Positions 36,701-46,300 of a DNA stretch of 51,091 nt are shown here, piece by piece (within the stretch, counting starts at the first letter, position 1; each line of letters begins with the position of its first letter). Below the pieces are notes generated by a model, which worked only from the letters and a program-made list of their open reading frames with translations, did no database searches and was not told the origin of the DNA. Location of the stretch: assembly GCA_023375785.1 (NCBI GenBank), contig SZWC01000517.1, forward strand, positions 57,102-108,192, given 5' to 3'. Origin of the DNA: Penium margaritaceum (lineage: Eukaryota > Streptophyta > Zygnematophyceae > Desmidiales > Peniaceae). Position numbers and translations under genes: made by a program.

Positions 36701-39700
36701 AAGTGCGTGTATGTGCATGTAAGTGCGTGTTTGTGTGTGCAAGTGCGTGTAAGTGCGTGTAAGTGAGTGTAAGTACGAATCAGCATGTGTGAGTGCGTGT
36801 AAGTGTATATAAGTAAGTGTAAGTATGTGTAAGTACGTGTAAGTGCGTGTAAGTGCGTGTAAGTACGTGTATGTACGTGTAGGTACGTGTAAGTGCGTGT
36901 AAGGACAGGTAAGTGCATGTAAGAACATGTAAGTGCGTAAGTGCATCTAAGTGCGTGTAAGTTCGTGTAATTGCGTGTAAGTGCGTGTATGTGCATACGT
37001 GTAAGTGCGTGCAAGTGCGTGTTAGTGTGTGTGAGTGTGTGTAAGTGCGTGTGCATGCATGTGAGTGTGTGTTAGTGTGTGTAAGTGTGTGACAGTGCGG
37101 GTATGTGTGTATACGTTTGTGTAAGTGCTTGTAAGTGCATGTTAGTGTGTGTACGTACGTGTAAGTTGGTGTAAGTGCGTGTAACTTTCTGTAAGTTTGT
37201 GTAAGTACGTATAAGTGCGTGTAAGTGCATGTAAGTGCACATAAGTGTGTGTTAGTACGTGTCAGTGCGTGTAAGCATGAGTAAGTGTGTGTAAGTGCGT
37301 ATAAGTATGTGTAAGTGCATGTAAGTGCGTATAAGTGTGTGTAAGTTTGTGTAAGTATGTGTAAGTATGTGTAAGTACTTGTAAGTGCGTGTAAGTGCGT
37401 GTAAGTGCGTGTTAGTGTGAACAAGTGCGTGTAAGTGCATGTAAGTACGTGTAAGTATGTGTAAGTGCGAGTAAGTGTGTGTAAGTGCGTGTAAGTGCGT
37501 GTAAGTTTGTGTAAGTACGTGTAAGTGCGTGTAAGTGTGTGTAAGTACGTGTAAGTGCATGTAAGCACATGTAAGTGTGTGTAAGTGCCTGTACGTGGGT
37601 GTAAGTTCATATAAGTGCGTGTAAGTGCGTGTACGTGCATGTAAGTTCATGTTAGTGCGTGCAAGTGCGTGTACAAGCGTCTGTGTGAGTGCGTGTAAGT
37701 GCGTGTTAGTGCGTGTAAGTGTGTAAGTGTGTGTTAAGTACGTGTAAGTGCGGTTTATATGCGTGTGATTTTGTGTAAGTTCGTGTAAGCACGTGAAAGT
37801 GCATGAAAGTATGTGTAAGTGCGTAAAAGTGGATGTTAGTACATGTTTGTGTCTATAAGTGTGTGTAACTGCATGTAAGTGTGTGTAGGTACGTGTAGGT
37901 GCGTGAACGTGTGTGTAAGTGCATGTAAGTGCGTGCACGTGCGTGTAAGTACCTGTAAGTGCGTGTAAGTACGTATATGTACGTGTAAGTATGTGTAAGT
38001 GCAAGTATGTGCGTGTAAGTACGTGTAAATGCATATAAGCACATGTTAGTGCCTGTAAGTGCGTGTAAGTGCGTGTAAGTTCATATAAGTGCATGCCAGC
38101 TTGTGTAATTGCGTCCGTGTAAGTACGTGTAGATGCGTGTTAATGCGTGTAAGAGCATGTAAGCATGTGTAAGTCCGTGTAAGTGTGCGTAAGTGCGTGT
38201 AAGTGTGTGTAAGTGCGTGTAAGCACATGTAAGTGCGTGTAAGTGCGTGTAAGTTTGTGTAAGTGCATGTAAGTGCGTGTAAGTAAGTATAAATGTGGTT
38301 TACGTTTGTGTACGTGTCTGTAAGCATGTGTAAGTAAGTGTCAGTTCGTGTAAGTGCGTGTAAGTAAGTGTCAGTACGTGTTAGTGCGTATAAGTGCTTG
38401 TAAGTGCGTCTAAGTGCGTGTAAGTGCGTGTAAATTTGTGTGAGCATGTGTAATTGCGTGTAAGTGCGTGGAAGTGTGTATAAGTGTGTGTAAGTACGTG
38501 TAAGTGCGTCTAAGTGCGTGTAAGTGCTTGTAAATTCGTGTAAGTACGAGTAAGTGCGTATGAATGCCTTTAATTGCGTGTAAGTGCGTGTAAGTGCATG
38601 TAAGTGTGTGTAAGTACGTGTTAGTTGCTTTAAGTGCGTGTACGTTTGTGTGCATTCGTGTATGTACGTGTAAGTGCATGTGAGTACGTGTAAGTGCGTG
38701 TTAGTACGTTCAAGTGCGTGTAAGTGCGTGTAAGTGCTTGTAAGTGTGTGTAAGTGCGTGTTAGTGCGTGTCAATGTGTGTAAGCGTGTTCAAGTGGGTG
38801 TAAGTGCGTGTAAGTACGTGTTAGTTTGTGTAAGTGCGTGTAAGTTTGTGTAAGTGCGTGTAAGTGTGTGTAAGTATGTGTAAGTGTGTATATGTTCGTG
38901 TAATTATGTGTAAGTGCGTGTAAGTGCGTCTAAGTACGTGTACATACATGTAAGTACGTGTAAGTGCGTATAAGCACGTGTATGTACATGTAAGCACATG
39001 TAAGTGTATGTAAGTCCATGTAAGTGCATGTAAGTTTGTGTGAGTATGTGTAAGAGCATGTAAGTGCATCCGTGTTAGTGCGTGTAAGTGCATGTTAGTG
39101 CATGTTAGTTTGTGTAAGTGCATGTGAGTGCGTGTGAGTACGTATTAGTTTGTGTAACTGCGTGTCGGGGCGTGTAAGTGTGTATACGTTCGTGTACGTG
39201 CTTGTAAGTATGTGTTAGTACGTGGAAGTACGTGTAAGTGCGTGTAAGTGTGTGTAAGTACGTGTAAGTACCTGTACGTGTGTGTAAGTGTGTATAAGTG
39301 TATGTAAGTGCGTGTAAGTGTGTCTAAGTGTGTGTAAGTGTGTGTAAGTGCGTACATGTGCGTGTAAGTGAGTGTAAGTGCGTGTAAGTACGTGTAAGTG
39401 CGTGAAAGTACGTGCACGTGTGTGTAAGTGCGTGTAAGTTCATGTAAGTACGTGTAAGTACATGTAAGTGCTTGTAAGTGCGTGTATGTGTGTCTAAGTG
39501 TGTGTTAGTGTGTGCAAGTGTGTGTAAGTGTGTGTAAATGCGTGTAAGTGAGTGTAAGTACGCGTCAGTATGTGTGAGTGTGTGTAAGTGCATGTAAGTG
39601 TGTGTAAGTTTGTGTAAGTACATGTTAGTACGTGTAAGTGCGTGTAAGTACGTGTATGTATGTGTAAGTACGTGTAAGTGCGTGTAAGTACGTATAAGTG

Positions 39701-41297
39701 CATGTAAGCACATGAAAGTGCATGGAAGTGTGTGTAAGTGCGTGTACGTTTGTGTAAGTGCGTGTAAGTGCGTGTAAGTGCATTCGTGTAAGTGCGTGTA
39801 AGTGCGTGTTAGTGTGTGTAAGTGTGTGTAAGTGCGTTTGAGTGCGTGTGAGTGTGCCTTAGTGTGTATAAGTGTGTGTCAGTGCGGATAAGTGTGTTCA
39901 AGTTCGTGTAAGTGCTTGTAAGTATGTGTAAGTGCATGTAAGTATGTGTAAAGCCGTGTAAGTGCGTGTAAGTACATGTAAGTATGTGTACATACGTGTA
40001 AGTTGGTGTAAGTGCGTGTAAGTCTGTGTAAGTTCGCATAAGTATGTATAAGTGCGTGTAAGTACGTGTAAGTGCGTGTAAGTGCGTGTAAGTACATGTA
40101 AGTATGTGTTAGTACGTGTCAGTGTGTGTAAGCGTGTGTAAGTGTGTGTTAGTACATATAAGGATGCATAAGGGCGTGTAAGTGCGTATAAGTGCGTATA
40201 TGTTTGTGTAATTGTGTGTAAGTACGTGTAAGTACTTGTAAGTGCGTGTAAGTACGTGTAAGTGCGCGTTAGTATGTGCAAGTACGTGTAAGTACGTTTA
40301 AGTGCGTGTAAACATGTGTAAGTGTGAGTAAGTGTGTGTAAGTGTGTGTAAGTGCATGTAAGTTTGTATAAGTACGTGGAAGTGTGTGTAAGTCTGTGTA
40401 AGTACGTGTAAGTACATGTAAGCACATGTAAGTGACTGTAAATGCGTCTACGTGCGTGTTAGTTCATGTAAGTGTGTGTGAGTGCATGTAAGAGCATCCG
40501 TGTAAGTTTGTATAAGTGCGTGTTGGTGTGTGTAAGTGTGTGTTAGTGTGTGTAAGTGCATGTAAGTGTGTGGAAAGTGCATGTAAGTGTGGTTTATGTG
40601 TGTGTAACTTCGTGTAAGTCCGTGTAAGCGCGTGTAAGTGCATTAAAGTACTTGTAAGTGCATATAAGTGGGTGTTAGTGTCTATTAGTACGTATAGGTG
40701 TGTATAACTGCACGTAAGTGTGTGTAAGTGCGTGTAAGTGTGTGTAAGTGCGTGTAGGTACGTGTAAGTGCAAGTAATGTGTGTAAGTGTGTGTAAGTGC
40801 GTGCAAGTGCGTGTAAGTGCGTGTAAGTGTGAGTAAGTGCGTATAAGTACATGTTAGTGATTGCACGTACGTGTAAGTACCTGTAAGTGGGTGTAAGTAG
40901 GTGTATGTACGTGTAAGTACGTGTAAGTGTAAGTACGTACGTTTAAGTACGTGTAAGTGCATATAAGCACATATTAGTGCGTATAAGTGCGTGAAAGTGC
41001 GTGTAAGTTTATATAAGCGCGTGCCAGCACGTATATTGCGTTTGTTTAAGTGTGTGTAGATTTGTATTAGTGCGTGTAAGTGTGTGTAAGTATGTGTAAG
41101 TGCGTGTAAGTGTGCCTAAGAGCGTGTAAGTTTGTGTATGTACGTGTAAGTACGCGTAAGTGTGTGTAAGAACATGTAAGCTTGTGTAAGTGCATGTACG
41201 TGCGTGTAGGTGCGTATAAATGCGGTTTAAGTTCGTGTACGTGTATGTTAGTACGTGTAAGTACTTGTAAGTTTGTGTGAGTGCGTGTAAGTATGTG
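27793..41297 (+). repeat. Decamer satellite array, right half
   Basis: About 13.5 kb of the same unit, in the same orientation and the same 10-bp phase as the left half once element C is removed, so the two halves are one array. It shares the landmark strings of the left half (GCGGTTTAAGTTCGTG type, CATCCGTG type), which recur here every 2.2-2.7 kb in several stretches. It stops abruptly at 41297, where element B's LTR begins with TGATGCCCCC. No gene is visible within it. Confidence 0.95.
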
Positions 41298-42437
41298 TGA
41301 TGCCCCCAATTTTACCGCGTTTTTTTGATTTCCTCCGCGGACGGTTGCGCTCCGCGCTAGCTCCGCGGAGCAGGCACTTCGCCGTTACAACTTGTTCTTA
41401 GACACCTCAACGCCTACCCACTAGTTTCCCACCGAGGGCTGTTCCACGGAATGCAATCCTGGACCTCCGCGTAGGCACCTCACCGATGCGTGACGCTCCG
41501 CGGCCCACTTCTTCCCACACGGGAGTCCACCACCTTGTGGCGTCCGACTCCTTTCCGCGGAACCCTGTTCCGCAGACGTGTGTAAGTAAGGGGCACCGCC
41601 GGCAGCTCACCGCACTCGGACTTTCGGTCGTCAACGCACTTGGACCACAACCCGCGGATCAAGCTCAGGAGCAATGGGATGCAAGAGGGCGATGAACGGG
41701 AGTAGAAGCAGGGAAATGTCTTAGGTAAACTTGAATGCGGAGTACATGAGTCACTCAGAGGGCAAGCAAGTCTGAGTTCTGTCTGTGCTACTGCTAGTGG
41801 AGCCCTTTTCTACTCGGGACTCCGCGCAGCGTGTCTACCCACCGGCGGTCTCATCCCTCTCGTACCATTCTTCTTCCTCCTCCCTGGATTCCACGCGGTG
41901 TGGCTACGCACCGCGGGTCTCACTCACACACACTGCTTGTCCTCTGTTAGCTACTTTCTTCATCCGCGGCTCGCGCACGTGGTTCTTCGTGTTCTTCCTT
42001 GAATCTTCGTTCTTCGCGGTGCGTCCCCCTAAACTTCTCCGTGATTGATGCTGGGTTCCTGATGCTGATTGGACGCTTCTCCCGCGATTGCTCGGTTCCT
42101 CCGTTGTCCAGTCTGTACGCCCTGTCTGTGACCGCGGATCCTTCCGTGGTTTGCCCCTGTTCTCTTTGCACCGCTGATCTTCCCGCCTTCTCGTCCCGCC
42201 TTCCCCTAGGTGCCTGGGATAGAGAGTCCGCCGCAGACGAGTTGTGTTCGTCCGCGGCGGCCTTCCTGTGGGCATTCCAATCCCAGCCCTTCTTGATTCC
42301 GCGCCATCCTTTCGCTCAACCGCGTCCGCGGGAGCCAGCATCCCTGCGCGGATCTGAGGTAGCACCAACTCCCTCTTCCGCGGAGAATCTCTGCTGCGAA
42401 GCTGCGGTGGAATTGTGCGTGACACTGATGCCCCCAA
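41298..42437 (-). repeat. 3' LTR of element B
   Basis: About 1.14 kb between the polypurine tract and the satellite. Both ends carry TTGGGGGCATCA on the minus strand, as in element A's LTR. The stretch 41480-41580 aligns with 7395-7500 of A. It holds about eleven CCGCGG palindromes, mostly in the form TCCGCGGA. Open frames crossing it are not conserved in A, so I do not call a gene here. Confidence 0.75.
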
Positions 42438-42448
42438 CCCCCCTTTTT
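42438..42448 (-). promoter_or_regulatory. Polypurine tract of element B
   Basis: AAAAAGGGGGG on the minus strand, about 20 bp after the last coding stop and right before the LTR start. It matches the tract at 6239-6251 in A. Confidence 0.75.
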
Positions 42449-42468
42449 CAGGACTCTGTCCCAGAGTC

Positions 42469-43383
42469 TCATCGACGCAGCAGTCGTGTGAACTTTCCTT
42501 GTGGACCCGGCCGCTGCCGGTATTGACAAGGGCGGCAATGTGCCTCCACCTTCCCACCCTTCCGCTGGTATCGCGCGGAACATTCCTGATGCACGTACAG
42601 GTGGCATCCCTTGCATCGGGCTCCCGTGGTGATATCTTCTGCACCCAGTCTTCTCTTGCAGGAAGAGCAGTGCGGGATCCGCTCATATGTCCTGCAACTG
42701 GTGCAGCGGTACACCACCTGCCCCTCTTTGTTCCTTCCCACCTCAGTGGCACACTCCGCGTGGGCCCATCCTCCGCAGTGCTCGCAGTGGCATGCCATTC
42801 CGGTGACGATCCCCCCACAGGTGTCTCCGCAGCAACGCACCCCGGAATTGTCTTCTCCCCAATTCTCTTTTCTGGGCTGAGCGAGGTAGCGGTGACAGGT
42901 CCATACTCCTTCCTTACCCCTTCTGCCACACCGCTGGTGGCACATCTTCAAACACATGCCACATCCCTTCCCGAACTCCGCCATCCCTTCCTGNAGGAGC
43001 TCGTCGCCCACACACTGATGGCATTGGCCCTTCCAAGCGGAGTAGCCTGTCACCAGGCACTCTTGATGAGCAGGCCTCATGCAGATCGCGCATTTTCCCC
43101 CATCCTGCACCGCCTTCAGGCATGTGGGACATGCCACGGGTTGATGCCCCTCTTCCCCCCGTACCTCCTCCTCCGCTTCTGACTCTTCCTCCTCCCCCTC
43201 TTCGTTTACTCGAGGTGCCTTGCGGACACCCCATTGCCTTTCAGTCTCCTCCCTCCACCTCGTGCACATTGCAGCTCCAGTTCGCCCCCCGCGCCCGTCC
43301 CGAGGTGGTGCCACGCAGCCAGTGCAAATGTGGCGGAGACATCCGCCACAATCCTTCACCTCCACTCCCCACCACTGGCCGCA
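42469..43383 (-). CDS. Element B C-terminal PHD-like finger array
   Basis: About 300 codons, in the same frame as the integrase segment and separated from it only by TAA 43384-43386. Three fingers fit C4HC3 spacing: CPTC-x9-CAIC-x4-H-x2-C-x11-CHQC (43131-43012), a second at about 42834-42686, and CSSC-x14-CKGC-x4-H-x2-C-x14-CRPC (42669-42526). A C4-type cluster (CGGC...CTGC) opens the segment and another Cys cluster (CGMC) lies between. PHD fingers are known to read histone H3 tails, so a chromatin-targeting role like that of a chromodomain is inferred. The stop falls inside a CxxC pair: A has CAQC where B has CA-stop-C. A single N at 42994 hides about 66 bp present in A. Confidence 0.75.
   Translation of the reverse strand, partial: CGQWWGVEVKDCGGCLRHICTGCVAPPRDGRGGRTGAAMCTRWREETERQWGVRKAPRVNEEGEEEESEAEEEVRGEEGHQPVACPTCLKAVQDGGKCAICMRPAHQECLVTGYSAWKGQCHQCVGDELXQEGMAEFGKGCGMCLKMCHQRCGRRGKEGVWTCHRYLAQPRKENWGEDNSGVRCCGDTCGGIVTGMACHCEHCGGWAHAECATEVGRNKEGQVVYRCTSCRTYERIPHCSSCKRRLGAEDITTGARCKGCHLYVHQECSARYQRKGGKVEAHCRPCQYRQRPGPQGKFTRLLRR
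42994..42994. other. Ambiguous base marking a likely small assembly gap
   Basis: The only N in the window. Element A has about 66 bp (about 22 codons, between GAGCTCCT and CTGGAAGGG near 5628-5701) at the equivalent point, so the N probably stands for a collapsed or missing segment. The reading frame on both sides is consistent. Confidence 0.7.
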
Positions 43384-46300
43384 TTAGGCACATTGCCTCT
43401 CCTCCAGCTCCTTCTGCCTCCGCTCTTCTGCCGCGACGCGTCCCTCCGCTTGCCACTGCCTCATGGTGGCTCCAGAAACTGTGCGCGGACCCCGCCGGCG
43501 CTCATTCGACTCTTCCTCTTCTTCTTCTTCCTTCTCTTCTTCCTCCTCATCGTCTGGGTCCCATCGGCCGCGGGGTGGTGCGTCCCCACCTCCGGGCCCA
43601 GCTCCCTCGCCTCCCCTCCGCTTCTTCACCTCCTCCTCCTCAGCGGCTTCCTTCAGGCATCGCAAGCAGGTGCGGTTAAGCCCGATGCAGGTTTTGGAGG
43701 CCCCATCTGCGTACTGATGTGCTGGTTTTCCACACACTCGGCACACCACCTTCAGGCGTAGTTCGGCCGGGAGACTTTCTCCGCACCACACACATGGGCC
43801 GGTGTAGCTGGCCAGAGTCTTGGGGCTCATCGGCGCTGCAGTTCGCGTTGCTTCCTGATTTGACCGCTGGGTCACTTCTGCCGAGGCTTGCTCAAGCTGT
43901 CGCTCGAGCGTGTCTGCGGGTTCTCCATCTTTCTTCCGCTCCTGCTGTTTCCTCTGCTCCGGCTGCCGTTCCTGCCGCGGCTGCTCTTGCCGTGACTCGT
44001 TCTGTGCCTCCTCCGCGGAGATTTCGCGGACATCAGACTCCTCCTCCTCCACCTCCTCCGGCTCCTGGCTCCACTCCTGCTCATGCCGCAACACCTGTTC
44101 CTCGCAAACGTCCAGCACCTCCTCTGCTCGCCAGCCCCGTGAGCCATTCCGCTGTCCTAGAGGCGGCAGGCGGCCTCCTGTCCCGGGGATATGCGTTTGC
44201 CATGCTGGTGGCAACAGCACGAACTCCGTGGCTGGGTAACTGCGATCGCTGAACCCCTCCGGCCCCTCCAACCACACTTGCCCCGCCTTGACGCTTGCCA
44301 CGCGATACACTTCTCGCGGCTCTCCTGCCTCCCGCCCTGCATTAGGGAAGGGGCGGAGGTACACCAAGTGGCCTTCTTTGATAGGCCCGTGGTTCAGCCG
44401 TCGGTTGGCTGCATCGCATCCGCGCCACACAGCGACTGAGCCCCTCAACCGCGCCTCTGCTCTCATGGCCTGCGTTCTTTCACAGCGCTCGTGGAACCAT
44501 TCTGCGACCTCCTTGTCCCGTTCCTCCTCCGTGCGCTGTCCCTGTTCCTTGTCTTCAAGTGGTAGCCTCAGCGGCTTCTGCGGCATGCCCAGCGCAGCTC
44601 GTGGGGGCTGCCCAAGGAGCAGCATGTGGGGTGAGAAGGAGGTTGCGCGGCTGGGTGTTGTGTTGATGAATTGTGCCGTCTTCTTCAGTGTTTCTGTCCA
44701 ACTACCACCTTCCGCGGTGGCCACTGCACGTTCCAATATCTCGTGCACCCGCTCCACTTGCCCCTGGGATTCTGGCCTGTACCGCCCGGAGTGTACATGG
44801 CGGACCCCCCACTCTTCCAGCTCCTCTCTGAAGGCCCCCATGAATTCGGTGCCGTTGTCGCTGTGTACCACGCTGCATCCACCAAAGTGGTAAAAGATCT
44901 CTTCGCGGATGAACTTTGCCGCAGTGGCGGAGCTCTTGTTGGACACAGCGCGGACCCAGATGTACTTGGTGAAGTGGCACATCGCCACAATCCAGTATCG
45001 GTTCCCTTGGTCGCGGTGCGCCCGGGGGCCGTGGAAGTCGATGATGATCTTCTCGAGTGGCTCACCAATAGGGGAGGGTCGGAACATCGGCTGGTCCCAC
45101 GGTGTGGTTTTTCGCGCTCGCTCGCATGGGGCACAGTGTTGCACCACCTCCTTGATGAGGGCCGCCAGATTCGGCACATGGATGATGGGTGTCAGGCGGT
45201 CTTTCAACGCCTGCATACCAGTGTGATGATGTCGATGGTAGGCCTCCACCACTGCCTTCTGTAGTGTGGGCGGTGGCACCCATAGGACGCGCGGAGTAGT
45301 TTTCCAGAGGCGGCCATCCTCCCACGCGTAATGCTCACACAGACGAGCCAGGTAATCCTTTTTCCTCCGATCGAATTCTACGCCCAGCCGTGTTTCCAGA
45401 TCCGCGTAAACCTTCTGCGCCTCCGCCTTCTGCTGCTCCTTGCTGCTGGCGCGGAGTAGGATATGAGCAGTCTGCCAGATGCGCCAGTCCTGCGTTTCCA
45501 CGGGCCCCTTTCTCCCTGCCCTCTCTACCACCACTTCCCCTGGTTTGCGCTTTGTCTCTGGCGCCCTTGCCGGCAGTCCGCGTGCTCGCCGCTCATCCTG
45601 CATCGCTCTCATTACCTCGAGCTTCTTGCGGTTGTCTTTATCATACACTGGTGGCTCCCTGTCCCACGAACCGGGTGCAGGAAACAGCCGAAGAATCCCG
45701 ACTGCCCGGAGCTCTCCTTCATCCCACTGGTCCCGCAACCTTGTCTCAGTGAGTCCACTTGGGCGTTTGCCGCGTCCACCAGCGCGGTGCAGCTCGATCA
45801 CTTCCTCCTTCTGCTGCGGGGCCACGCCTGGGGCTCGCAGCAGCCCCCGGCTTTGTGTGATGGGCTGCCCCTCTTCTGACTCCCCTGGGGACTCACTGAT
45901 CTCTGAGACCACCACCACCGTCGCCTCTTTTTCCGCACGCCCCTTTCGATCGGCCTCTCCACGGACGTCAATCGGAGTGGTTCCTCCCAAGGCTGGGCGT
46001 AGCGGAGCAGGTACCATTTCCACGGGTAGCTGGATTTTTCGGAAGAGTGCCATCAGGAGTACCGCCGCTTGTGCTGCGTCCCGCTGGGCCTGTGCCAGCT
46101 GCTCAGGGGTAACACTCGCATTGAAGCCTTCTTGTGTGCGAGCGTGCTTCTGCCGCCTTGGCTCCGCGACCGCTGCCGCACCTGCCTTCCTTTTCCCTTT
46201 TGGGGCGGGAGTAGTTGTCTTTGGGAGAGTCAGTTCCGGCTCCTTGCCTCGGCCGGTATCCGCCGCCGGTGCTGCCGCTCTCGTTTGGCTGACCGTCGCC

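Noticed and set aside
7661-41297. Many minus-strand open frames (up to about 320 codons) encoding His/Thr/Leu/Tyr-rich decapeptide repeats
   Set aside because: The minus-strand unit has no stop in any frame, so a 10-bp repeat is open by default. Frames overlap freely, break at random variants and show no preference for silent change. They are repeat artefacts unless proteomics says otherwise.
7661-41297. Possible CRISPR array or telomere repeat
   Set aside because: There are no spacers between repeats and units are 10 bp and degenerate, so it is not CRISPR. The unit does not resemble the plant TTTAGGG repeat or its common variants and is far too variable for a telomere.
41904-42929. 341-codon minus-strand open frame across element B's LTR and finger region
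   Set aside because: It overlaps the finger-coding frame out of phase and crosses the polypurine tract and LTR start. Element A shows no matching frame.
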